Assembly (NCBI RefSeq): GCF_038066595.1
Contig: NZ_JBBUTH010000007.1
Coordinates: forward strand, 617,247 to 681,246
Length of the DNA stretch: 64,000 nt
From: Pseudaquabacterium inlustre
GTDB lineage: Bacteria; Pseudomonadota; Gammaproteobacteria; Burkholderiales; Burkholderiaceae_C
Direction of reading: 5' to 3'
Numbering within the stretch: the first letter of the stretch is position 1; every line of letters begins with the position of its first letter. Positions 38,001 through 44,445 of this stretch are shown here, piece by piece. Made by a program: the position numbers and the translations under genes. The notes under the pieces are model-generated. The model ran no database searches. It was given only the letters and a program-made list of their open reading frames with translations, and had not been told where the DNA came from.

Positions 38001-38387
38001 CTGCTGGGCGATGTCCAGCATCATCGGGTGGTAGCCGCGCATCGCCTTCTGCGTGAAGTTGGGCATCAGGATGCCGTGCGGCTTGGACCAGGTGCGCTCC
38101 TTGGTGTCCGACGTGAACAGCCCGTGCGACAGCGGCCGCAACCGGCGCAGCGTGCCGATGGTGCTTTTGTCGAAGCGCGTGGTGTCGCACACCTCCTCGG
38201 CCAGCGCGGCGCTGGTCACCACCACCAGCTTGGTGCCGGGCATCTTCAACCAGTACACCGGCCCCAGCTGCTGCGCCAGCGCCTGCATGCTCTGCATCGG
38301 CCGGCTCGCGTCCAGCGACAGCAGGTTGCCCAGCAGCGGCAGCTGGGGCGGATGCGGGATGGGGTGCAGCGGGTTGCGAGACGGCAT
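35082..38387 (-). CDS. Self-sufficient cytochrome P450/NADPH-P450 reductase fusion (CYP102-like)
   Basis: 1101 residues from the ATG at 38387; starts further upstream add only low-complexity residues. Heme domain (about 1-475): I-helix FLIAGHETTS, ExxR in KETLRLYPP, heme-ligand loop FGNGQRACIGRQFA with Cys413. An Ala/Pro linker leads to a flavodoxin-like FMN domain (LLVLHGSNGGTAEDIAQ, SASYNGTPPDNA), then the FAD/NADPH reductase part (HYSVASSPVVD, AAGSGIAPFRGFAQQR, VCGDGARMEP). The layout equals P450 BM3, a soluble fatty-acid hydroxylase that needs only NADPH and O2. Substrate is probably a medium- or long-chain fatty acid, inferred from the family. Divergent from a LysR gene that may control it. 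Confidence 0.93.
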   Translation of the reverse strand: MPSRNPLHPIPHPPQLPLLGNLLSLDASRPMQSMQALAQQLGPVYWLKMPGTKLVVVTSAALAEEVCDTTRFDKSTIGTLRRLRPLSHGLFTSDTKERTWSKPHGILMPNFTQKAMRGYHPMMLDIAQQLVAKWARLNADDTVDVVRDMTALTLDTIGLCGFGYRFNSFYREGFHPFVDALTRSLETVQRRRGIPLEHWRLRREMAQMERDVAYMHGMVEAIVRERRASGLGLAEMPDLLSYMLAGEDKASGERLDDREIRDECIEFLIAGHETTSNLLSFALVELMRHPEVLARARAEVDAVFGTDTAVWPDHAQVNQLPYVQQVLKETLRLYPPAPGIGLQARADTTIGGAMAYPVPRRSLVILNTLALHRDPAVWGPDPEAFDPDRFTRAAEAARPAHAWKPFGNGQRACIGRQFAMQEATLVLGLILQRFELVDPSGYQLRIREALTIKPEGLHIHVRARRLAQPVTVPASAGSAARGPAPAAAAPAAAAPAIPLLPVAAAGTPLLVLHGSNGGTAEDIAQQLAEAGRARGLAVTVAPLDAHADTLPEALPEVLRGGGLLLLVSASYNGTPPDNARAFCAGLARPAAADALAGLRYAVFGCGHRDWSSTYQAVPRQIDAALAARGAQRLLPRGEGDAREDLDADFQAWAATLWPAVAAALGGAPAGLAAPTQVDSAAALPEPLALHWLPAATVPAASRLPGALPLTVRVNRELQCGANGQPPERSTRHIEFSLPPGAEATWQVGDHLALLPRNPDALVQRALRRLGLDGEARLQLAPPAPGARRWLHLPYADEGAAQPLHQLFAEALELQAPATRRQLQLLAAHTRCPHTGGQMAALAAEWDAAPDAPRPSLLQLLERWPACEAPLAALLPLWPALAPRHYSVASSPVVDAQRVALTVSVVDAPSRLDPAQRHRGVCSGQLQQAQPGDVWWGRLQRGAPGFTLPDDPTVPLLMVAAGSGIAPFRGFAQQRAALQAAGARLGPALLVFGCRHPQLDALYADELQAWAKAGVLQLLYAHSRQGAEPVYVQHRLAQQADAVWALIGQPQARIHVCGDGARMEPAVRAALQAIARDHGAGDDWLATLQREQRYLLDVWAGG

Positions 38388-38460
38388 GACAGGCCAGGAC
38401 TGCCCAGCGGGCGACGCGCGATTGTGGGCCGACACCGCCCGGCTGCCCACTGATGCTTGG

Positions 38461-38476
38461 TCATGCCCAGACATGA
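38461..38476. promoter_or_regulatory. Small dyad between the P450 and LysR genes
   Basis: TCATG and CATGA flank six bases in the 163-bp divergent gap (38388-38550), with further CATGA/GCATGA-like words just downstream. LysR regulators bind loose dyads of this size in divergent promoters. The match is short and could be chance. Confidence 0.3.
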
Positions 38477-38550
38477 ACAATGCGCATGACATCAGGGCAA
38501 TCCCTCAGCGCCGGGTTACGCTGCAGGCCGTGAACCCCCTGCCCCACCCC

Positions 38551-39456
38551 ATGAACACTGCTCATGAACCCGGCGCATTGCAACGGCTGGACCTGAACCT
38601 GTTCCGCGTCTTCGAGGCGGTGTGGACCGAGCGCAACCTCACCCGCGCCGCCGAGTTGCTGTGCGTCAGCCAGCCGGCGGTGAGCCATGCGCTGACCCGC
38701 CTGCGCCGCCAGCTGGACGACCCGCTGTTCGTGCGCGACGGCAACGGCGTGCGCCCCACCGCGCTGGCCACGCAGCTGTGGCCCGAGGTGCAGCAGGCGC
38801 TGCAGCTGCTGCGCCAGGCGCTGCGGCGCTCGCAGCACTTCGAGCCGGCACGCGACGTGACCCGGCTGACCCTGGCACTGAACGACGAGGGCGAGCCGCT
38901 GGTGCTGCCGCAACTGCTGGCCCAGGTGGCACGCAGCGCGCCGCAGGCCGTGGTGCACAGCGTGCGCCTGGGCCGCAAGACCCTGCGCAGCGACCTGGCC
39001 ACCGGCCGCATCGACTGCGCGATCGACATCGCCCAGGCCACCGCGCACGACGTGCTGCACCGCCCGCTGACGCGCGAGGCCTATGTGCTGCTGAGCCACC
39101 TGCCGCAGCCGCCCAGCGAGGCCCAGTACCGCGCCGCACGCCATGTGCTGGTGAGCACGCTGCGCACCGGCCGCGCGGTGGAAGACCTGGCCCTGGCCCA
39201 GGCCGGCGTGCAGCGTCAGGTGGGCGCGCGCTGCCAGCGCTACGACAGCGCCGCCCGCCTGGCGGTGCAGGCCGGCCTGATGCTGACGCTGCCGCACCGC
39301 CTGGCCGTGCCGCTGGCGGCCGAACTGGGCGCGCACCTGCACCCGCTGCCCATCGCGCTGCCCGAGGTGGAGATGCACCTGTACTGGCACCAGCAGCGCG
39401 ACGCCGACCCGCTGAACGCCTGGCTGCGCGAATGCATCGTGGCGGCGGCGCGCTGA
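38551..39456 (+). CDS. LysR-family transcriptional regulator
   Basis: 301 residues from the ATG at 38551. The helix-turn-helix LFRVFEAVWTERNLTRAAELLCVSQPAVSHALTRLRRQL (about 17-55) is strong. The effector domain contains LTLALNDEGEPLVLPQLL and LHPLPIALPEVEMHLYWHQ, the NodD-like subgroup pattern. It is divergent from the CYP102-like gene and 91 bp ahead of kynBUA in the same direction. It could regulate either; a stem-loop right after its stop codon suggests it is a separate transcript from kynB. Known kyn regulators in this order are often Lrp-type (KynR), so the P450 is the more classical LysR target by divergence. Confidence 0.9.
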   Translation: MNTAHEPGALQRLDLNLFRVFEAVWTERNLTRAAELLCVSQPAVSHALTRLRRQLDDPLFVRDGNGVRPTALATQLWPEVQQALQLLRQALRRSQHFEPARDVTRLTLALNDEGEPLVLPQLLAQVARSAPQAVVHSVRLGRKTLRSDLATGRIDCAIDIAQATAHDVLHRPLTREAYVLLSHLPQPPSEAQYRAARHVLVSTLRTGRAVEDLALAQAGVQRQVGARCQRYDSAARLAVQAGLMLTLPHRLAVPLAAELGAHLHPLPIALPEVEMHLYWHQQRDADPLNAWLRECIVAAAR

Positions 39457-39478
39457 GGCCCCGTCGCGCCGCGGGGCC
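39457..39478 (+). terminator. Stem-loop after the LysR gene
   Basis: GGCCCCG and CGGGGCC pair around an 8-base loop, beginning at the base after the TGA stop. Followed by GGGCAAATGCCC, a second short hairpin, but no T-run. Possible terminator or attenuator before kynB. Confidence 0.4.
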
Positions 39479-39547
39479 GGGCAAATGCCCTGCCTGTTGG
39501 AAATAACCGACACCACGCCCCGCGGCGGCGCTGCAGACTTTTCGCCC

Positions 39548-40210
39548 ATGTCTGCCACGCCCCTTCCCCCGTCCCCATCCAGCCACCGGCTGTGGGACAT
39601 TTCGCCGCCGGTGCATGCCGGCAGCCCGGTGTTTCCGGGTGACACCGCCTACAGCCAGCAGTGGTGCGCCACCCTCGGCCCTGGCTGCCCGGTGAATGTC
39701 AGCGCCATCACGCTCTCGCCCCATGTGGGCGCGCATGCCGACGCGCCGCTGCACTACGCGCCCGATGGCGCGGCCATCGGCGCGCTGGCGCTGGAGCCCT
39801 TTCTCGGCCTCTGCCGCGTCATCCACGCCATCGGCTGCGGCCCGCTGATCACCTGGGACCACATCGCCCACGCGGTGGACGCCACGCTGCCGCCGCGCGT
39901 GCTGGTGCGCACCTATGCGCGCATGCCGCAAGACCGCTGGGACGGCGACCTGGCCGCCTACGCGCCCGACACCATCGCCCGCCTGGCCGACCGGGGCGTG
40001 CTGCTGGTGGGCATCGACACCGCCAGCATCGACCCCGCCGACAGCAAGCCCCTGCCCAGCCACCAGGTGATCCGCCAGCGCGGCCTGCGCGTGCTGGAGA
40101 ACCTGGTGCTGGACGACGTGCCCGAGGGCGACTACGAACTGATCGCCCTGCCCTTGAAGCTGACCACCGCCGACGCCTCGCCCGTGCGGGCGGTGCTTCG
40201 CGCCCTCTGA
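39548..40210 (+). CDS. kynB: Kynurenine formamidase (arylformamidase)
   Basis: 220 residues from the ATG at 39548. Cyclase-fold, metal-dependent hydrolase: LWDISPPVHAGSPVFPGDT (15-33) and the metal motif SPHVGAHADAPLHY with His59, His63 and Asp65. KynB hydrolyses N-formylkynurenine to kynurenine and formate, the second step of tryptophan breakdown. It is 10 bp ahead of kynU and in an operon with kynA, which confirms the role. Length is close to the usual 205-220. Confidence 0.95.
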   Translation: MSATPLPPSPSSHRLWDISPPVHAGSPVFPGDTAYSQQWCATLGPGCPVNVSAITLSPHVGAHADAPLHYAPDGAAIGALALEPFLGLCRVIHAIGCGPLITWDHIAHAVDATLPPRVLVRTYARMPQDRWDGDLAAYAPDTIARLADRGVLLVGIDTASIDPADSKPLPSHQVIRQRGLRVLENLVLDDVPEGDYELIALPLKLTTADASPVRAVLRAL

Positions 40211-40220
40211 AGCGAACGAC

Positions 40221-41546
40221 ATGACCCTGACCCTTGACCACTGCCGCGCCCTCGACGCGCAAGACCCGCTGGCGCCGCTGCGCGGCCATTTCCAGCTGCC
40301 GCCCGGCGTGATCTACCTCGACGGCAACTCGCTGGGCGTGCTTCCCAAGGCCACCGCCGCCCGCGTGGCCGATGTGGTGACGCGCGAATGGGGCACCGAC
40401 CTGATCAAGAGCTGGAACAGCGCCGGCTGGTTCGACCTGCCGCAGCGCCTGGGCGACCAGCTGGCGCCGCTGGTGGGCGCCGGCCCCGGCGAGCTGGTGT
40501 GCACCGACAGCACCTCGATCAACCTGTTCAAGGTGCTGAGCGCGGCGCTGAACATCGCGCGCAGCCAGGGCCCGGCGCGACGCCGCATCGTCAGCGAGCG
40601 CAGCAACTTCCCCACCGACCTGTACATCGCCGAAGGCCTGGCCAGGGAGCGCGGCCTGACGCTGGACCTGGTTGAGCCCGAAGGCATCACCGCCGCGCTG
40701 GGCCCCGATGTGGCCGTGCTGATGCTCACCCATGTGAACTACCGCACCGGCGCCATGCACGACATGGCGGCGCTGACCGCCGCCGCCCATGCCCATGGCG
40801 TGCTGTGCGTGTGGGACCTGGCGCACAGCGCCGGCGCCGTGCCGGTGGACCTGCGTGGCGCGGATGCCGATTTCGCCATCGGCTGCGGCTACAAGTACCT
40901 GAACGGCGGCCCCGGCGCGCCGGCCTTCGTGTGGGCGCACCCGCGCCATGCCAGCGCAGGCTGGCAGCCGTTGTCGGGCTGGTGGGGCCATGCCGCGCCC
41001 TTCGCGTTCACGCCCGACTACCAGCCGGCGCCGGGCATCACCCGCTACCTCTGCGGCACGCAGCCCATCATCAGCCTGTCGGCCCTGCAGTGCGGGCTGG
41101 ACGTGTTCAGTGCCGCCGAGGCCCTGGGCGGCATGGCCGCGCTGCGCACCAAGTCACTCGCGCTGACCGACCTGTTCATCGCCCTGGTGGAGCAGCGCTG
41201 CGCCGGCCATGGCCTGGGCCTGGTGACGCCGCGCGCACATGCACAGCGCGGCTCGCAGGTGTGCCTGATGCGCGAAGCCCAGGCGGGTGATCCTCGCGAA
41301 CTCGGAACAGGTGCCTACGCCATCGTGCAGGCGCTGATCGCCCGCGGCGTGATCGGTGACTTCCGCAAGGGCGATGCGCCAGACAGCGCGAGCGCGGCCC
41401 CGATGCCCGACATCCTGCGCTTCGGCTTCACGCCGCTGTATGTAGGCTTCGAGGACGTGTGGCACGCGGTGGAGCACCTGCGCCAGGTGCTGGCCAGCGG
41501 CGAATGGCAGCGCCCCGAGTTCAACCGCAGCCATGCCGTGACCTGA
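40221..41546 (+). CDS. kynU: Kynureninase
   Basis: 441 residues. PLP-dependent fold type I enzyme with YLDGNSLG (32-39) near the N-terminus, SERSNFPTDLYI (125-136), and the lysine that binds PLP in GCGYKYLNGGPGAP (Lys225). It converts kynurenine to anthranilate and alanine. It sits between kynB (10-bp gap) and kynA (17-bp gap), giving the compact kynBUA operon of the anthranilate branch of tryptophan catabolism. Anthranilate-degrading genes are not in this window. Confidence 0.95.
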   Translation: MTLTLDHCRALDAQDPLAPLRGHFQLPPGVIYLDGNSLGVLPKATAARVADVVTREWGTDLIKSWNSAGWFDLPQRLGDQLAPLVGAGPGELVCTDSTSINLFKVLSAALNIARSQGPARRRIVSERSNFPTDLYIAEGLARERGLTLDLVEPEGITAALGPDVAVLMLTHVNYRTGAMHDMAALTAAAHAHGVLCVWDLAHSAGAVPVDLRGADADFAIGCGYKYLNGGPGAPAFVWAHPRHASAGWQPLSGWWGHAAPFAFTPDYQPAPGITRYLCGTQPIISLSALQCGLDVFSAAEALGGMAALRTKSLALTDLFIALVEQRCAGHGLGLVTPRAHAQRGSQVCLMREAQAGDPRELGTGAYAIVQALIARGVIGDFRKGDAPDSASAAPMPDILRFGFTPLYVGFEDVWHAVEHLRQVLASGEWQRPEFNRSHAVT

Positions 41547-41563
41547 GCCGCGAGGAGACCGCC

Positions 41564-42445
41564 ATGTGCCCCCACGCCACCCCCTCGGCCGCGGCCGCCA
41601 CACCCGCCGCACTGCCCGAAGCCATCGTCCACGACGAGCGCGCCCAGCTCGACTTCAGCCAGTCCATGAGCTATGGCGACTACCTGCAGCTCGACGCCAT
41701 CCTCAGTGCGCAAAAGCCGCTGTCGCCCGCGCACGACGAGATGCTGTTCATCGTGCAGCACCAGACCAGCGAGCTGTGGATGAAGCTGATGCTGCATGAG
41801 CTGCAGGCCGCCATCGGCCACATCGCGCAAGACCGGCTGCCGCCGGCCTTCAAGATGCTGGCGCGGGTGAGCAAGATCATGGAGCAGCTGGTGCACGCCT
41901 GGGACGTGCTGGCCACGATGACGCCGCCCGAGTACAGCGCCATCCGCCCCTACCTGGGCCCGAGCAGCGGCTTCCAGAGCTACCAGTACCGCTGCATCGA
42001 GTTTGCGATGGGCAACAAGAACCGCGCCATGCTGGCCCCGCACGCCCACCGCGCCGACCTGCTGGCCCCGGTGCAGGCCGCCTACGAGGCACCCAGCCTG
42101 TACGACGAAGCCCTGCGCCTGCTGGCCCGCCGCGGCTTGGCCCTGGCCGCCAGCCACACCCAGCGCGACTGGACCCAGCCCTACACCGAGAGCCCCGAGG
42201 TGGAGCAGGCCTGGCTGCAGGTGTACCGCCAGCCCGAGGCGCACTGGGACCTGTACCAGCTGGGCGAGGAACTCACCGACCTGGAAGACGCCTTCCGCCT
42301 CTGGCGCTTCCGCCACCTGACCACCGTGGAACGCGTGATCGGCTTCAAGCGCGGCACCGGCGGCACTGGCGGCGTGAGCTACCTGCGCAAGATGCTGGAT
42401 GTGGTGCTGTTTCCGGAGATCTGGCGCTTGCGCACTGACTTGTAA
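41564..42445 (+). CDS. kynA: Tryptophan 2,3-dioxygenase
   Basis: 293 residues from the ATG at 41564, with CGAGGAG 7 bases upstream. The tetrameric heme dioxygenase family is recognised by SYGDYLQLDAIL (36-47), IVQHQTSELWMKLMLHEL (63-80, with distal His66), LGPSSGFQSYQYR (131-143) and the heme-ligand His251 in FRHLTTVERVIGFKRGTGGTGG. It opens the indole ring of tryptophan with O2 to give N-formylkynurenine, the first pathway step, although its gene is last in the operon. Expected regulation is by tryptophan or kynurenine; no operator was identified. Confidence 0.96.
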   Translation: MCPHATPSAAAATPAALPEAIVHDERAQLDFSQSMSYGDYLQLDAILSAQKPLSPAHDEMLFIVQHQTSELWMKLMLHELQAAIGHIAQDRLPPAFKMLARVSKIMEQLVHAWDVLATMTPPEYSAIRPYLGPSSGFQSYQYRCIEFAMGNKNRAMLAPHAHRADLLAPVQAAYEAPSLYDEALRLLARRGLALAASHTQRDWTQPYTESPEVEQAWLQVYRQPEAHWDLYQLGEELTDLEDAFRLWRFRHLTTVERVIGFKRGTGGTGGVSYLRKMLDVVLFPEIWRLRTDL

Positions 42446-42464
42446 GCGCGTGGACGGGCGGACG

Positions 42465-42494
42465 TTGGCAGTGCGGCGCGCCAGTGTGTAGACT
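42465..42494 (+). promoter_or_regulatory. Candidate sigma70 promoter of the vapBC operon
   Basis: TTGGCA (42465-42470) and TAGACT (42489-42494) are separated by 18 bp, 20 bp before the antitoxin ATG. The -10 box falls inside the dyad at 42484-42503, as expected for an autoregulated toxin-antitoxin operon. Confidence 0.5.
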
Positions 42495-42503
42495 TCCACA
42501 CAC
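42484..42503. promoter_or_regulatory. Dyad operator for VapB autoregulation
   Basis: GTGTG and CACAC arms flank a 10-base centre immediately upstream of the ribosome site (GGAGG) of the antitoxin gene. Position and symmetry fit a VapBC-complex binding site. Confidence 0.55.
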
Positions 42504-42513
42504 GGAGGCGCAC

Positions 42514-42714
42514 ATGGCAACCAATCTGGCACTCGACCCCCAACTGCTCGACCAGGTGCTGGAACTCAGCGGCGAAGCGACCAAGAAGGCCGCGGTGACG
42601 CTGGCGCTGAAAGAGTTCATCGCCCGGCGCGAGCAGAAGAAGCTGGCGGACCTGTTCGGCAAGCTCGACTGGGACCCCAGCTACGACCACAAGCAGGAAC
42701 GAAGCCGATCATGA
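42514..42714 (+). CDS. vapB: VapB-family antitoxin
   Basis: 66 residues from the ATG at 42514, 5 bases after GGAGG. MATNLALDPQLLDQVLEL forms a ribbon-helix-helix-type DNA-binding N-terminus (EATKKAAVTLALKEFIARRE completes it), and the C-terminal KLDWDPSYDHKQER would wrap the toxin. The DWDP..YD ending is typical of VapB antitoxins that block VapC. Its stop overlaps the toxin start by 4 bases (ATGA at 42711-42714). Antitoxin and repressor of its own operon. Confidence 0.9.
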   Translation: MATNLALDPQLLDQVLELSGEATKKAAVTLALKEFIARREQKKLADLFGKLDWDPSYDHKQERSRS

Positions 42715-43115
42715 CCTTGCTGGTCGACACCAGCGTGTGGTCGCTGGCGCTGCGCCGTGACGGATCGACGGCGGCACCTGAGGTGCGCCAGCTGCAAGAT
42801 GCCATCGCAGGAGCCGACACCCTCGTCACCACGGGTCTGGTGCTGCAGGAACTGCTGCAAGGCTTCAATGGGCCGCGCGCAGCGGCGGCCATCATCGAGA
42901 CCTTTGCCGCCCTGCCCATCATCGCGCCCGACCGGCAAGACCACATCGCGGCGGCCGAGGTGCACAACGTCTGCCGCCGGGCCGGCGTGCAGATCGGCAC
43001 CATCGACGCGCTGCTGATCCAGTTGTGCGGCCGGCACGATCTGACCCTGCTGTCGACCGACCAGGACTTTGTTCATGCGGCCAGGCATGTGCCGTTCAGG
43101 CTGTGGCGGCCTTGA
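42711..43115 (+). CDS. vapC: VapC toxin, PIN-domain endoribonuclease
   Basis: 134 residues. PIN-domain acidic residues are all present: Asp6 (LLVDTSVW), Glu47 (LVLQELLQG), Asp99 (GTIDALLI) and Asp117 (STDQDF). VapC toxins are Mg-dependent RNases that cut tRNA or rRNA and arrest growth when the antitoxin is lost. The translationally coupled upstream antitoxin is intact, so the module looks functional. It lies between the metabolic kyn operon and a small secreted-protein gene, with no visible mobile element around it. Confidence 0.93.
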   Translation: MTLLVDTSVWSLALRRDGSTAAPEVRQLQDAIAGADTLVTTGLVLQELLQGFNGPRAAAAIIETFAALPIIAPDRQDHIAAAEVHNVCRRAGVQIGTIDALLIQLCGRHDLTLLSTDQDFVHAARHVPFRLWRP

Positions 43116-43186
43116 GGGGGCGCTTGGGGGGCGCCGCACATGTCACGCAGAGTTACCGCACCGATCAACGTCCAGCGTTCTTTCGC

Positions 43187-43627
43187 ATGATGAATTCCTT
43201 TGCGCGCAAAGGGCCTGCCAGCCATGGCGTTCTGCTCGCCATGTGCTTGATGAGCGCCGCCTCGATCGCCGAAACCAAGCCCTGGGCGAACTGGCTCATC
43301 CGCCGTGAAGCCGGTGACGGCTGGTCCGTCGAAATCACCAACGACTCCAGGACAGGCTCCGGCCACTGGCGTCTGCTCGATGCCGCTTCCACAGAGGTGG
43401 CCCGACTCGCGGCGCCGCCCCTGCCAAAGGGCCATGACCTGAACCTTGGTCAGTGCAAGATCAACGGCCAACTACGGGACGACGTGATCGCGATCGTCCA
43501 ACACCGCAAGGGCGTTGAGTGGTCCCGGTCAGTCGCCAAAGCCTGGATCGCCGATCCGAAGGCCAGAGCGTTTTCGCCAACGCCCACCCAGGCCATCACC
43601 TGCCGGAACGAAGGCGTCGGTCTTTAG
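43187..43627 (+). CDS. Small secreted hypothetical protein
   Basis: 146 residues from the ATG at 43187 (a second ATG follows at once at 43190). The N-terminus NSFARKGPASHGVLLAMCLMSAASIAE looks like a signal peptide cut near SIAE-TKPW. The mature part has no motif that I recognise; two cysteines (GQCKING and ITCRNEG) could form a disulfide. Codon use is less GC-extreme than in neighbouring metabolic genes, which together with the adjacent vapBC hints at a small acquired segment. It converges with the hydratase gene (7-bp gap). The upstream 71 bp hold no clear promoter. Confidence 0.6.
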   Translation: MMNSFARKGPASHGVLLAMCLMSAASIAETKPWANWLIRREAGDGWSVEITNDSRTGSGHWRLLDAASTEVARLAAPPLPKGHDLNLGQCKINGQLRDDVIAIVQHRKGVEWSRSVAKAWIADPKARAFSPTPTQAITCRNEGVGL

Positions 43628-43634
43628 GTCCCGC

Positions 43635-44426
43635 TCACCGCCCCGTCCACACCGCCCGACGCTTCTCGTTGAACGACGCCAGCCCCTCCTTCGCGTCCTC
43701 GGTCTGCGCCACCAGCGTGATCTGGCTTTCCATGTAGGCGATGGCCTGCTCGAAGCCCATGGCTTCGATGGCGGCTTCGGCGTACTTGCCGCGGCGGATG
43801 GCGGTGGGGCTCTTGTCGACCAGGCGGTCCAGCAGCCAATCCACCTTGGCATCCAGTTCGGCCGCAGGCACCACATGGTTCAGCAGGCCGTTGGCACGCG
43901 CCTCGGCGGCGCTGAAGGGCTCGCCGGTCAGGCACCACTCGCGAAGGATCCGCGGAGCCACCAGGCGCTTCATCAGTGCCAGCACCTGCATCGGGTACAG
44001 GCCCACCTTCACCTCGGGCAGGCCGAACAGCGCGTGGTCGGCGGCGATGGCCATGTCGGCCATGCACAGCAGGCCCATGCCGCCAGCCATGCAGGTGCCG
44101 TTGATGCGCGCCACGATGGGCAGCGTGGCGGCGTGGGCCTCGCGCAGCAGGTTGGCGTAGTCGCTGTCGGGGCGGGCGAAGTCGAAGACGAAGCCCTGGC
44201 CGGGCTGCAGGTCGCCACCGGCGCAGAAGGCCTTGTCGCCCGCGCCGGTGATGACAATGGCGCGCACGGCGCCGTCCTGGGCAGCCTGAGCATGCGCCTG
44301 GCGGATGCCGGTGCGCAGGCCCTCGATGACGCTGGCGCGCAGCGCGTTGCGCTTGTCGGGCCGGTTGATGGTGAGCCACAGCGCCTGGCCGCGCAGCTCG
44401 ATCAGCACATCCTGGGTGTCGCTCAT
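43635..44426 (-). CDS. Enoyl-CoA hydratase-family protein, AtuE/LiuC-like
   Basis: 263 residues from the ATG at 44426. Crotonase fold: oxyanion-hole segments AFCAGGDLQPG (about 67-77) and INGTCMAGGMGLLCMADMAIA (about 107-127), then LFGLPEVKVGLYPMQVLALMKRLV, where Glu in the GLPEVKVG segment is at the catalytic position. In Atu/Liu clusters this enzyme hydrates the glutaconyl-CoA product made by the carboxylase (isohexenyl- or 3-methylglutaconyl-CoA). The gene follows the biotin carboxylase by 19 bp and ends the operon. Substrate is inferred from context. Confidence 0.87.
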   Translation of the reverse strand: MSDTQDVLIELRGQALWLTINRPDKRNALRASVIEGLRTGIRQAHAQAAQDGAVRAIVITGAGDKAFCAGGDLQPGQGFVFDFARPDSDYANLLREAHAATLPIVARINGTCMAGGMGLLCMADMAIAADHALFGLPEVKVGLYPMQVLALMKRLVAPRILREWCLTGEPFSAAEARANGLLNHVVPAAELDAKVDWLLDRLVDKSPTAIRRGKYAEAAIEAMGFEQAIAYMESQITLVAQTEDAKEGLASFNEKRRAVWTGR

Positions 44427-44445
44427 TTTGCGTGCTTCTCCTGGT

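Noticed and set aside
35403..38453. Plus-strand open frame of 1016 codons
   Set aside because: Antisense to the P450 fusion; composition is Gln/Arg/His-rich without any motif.
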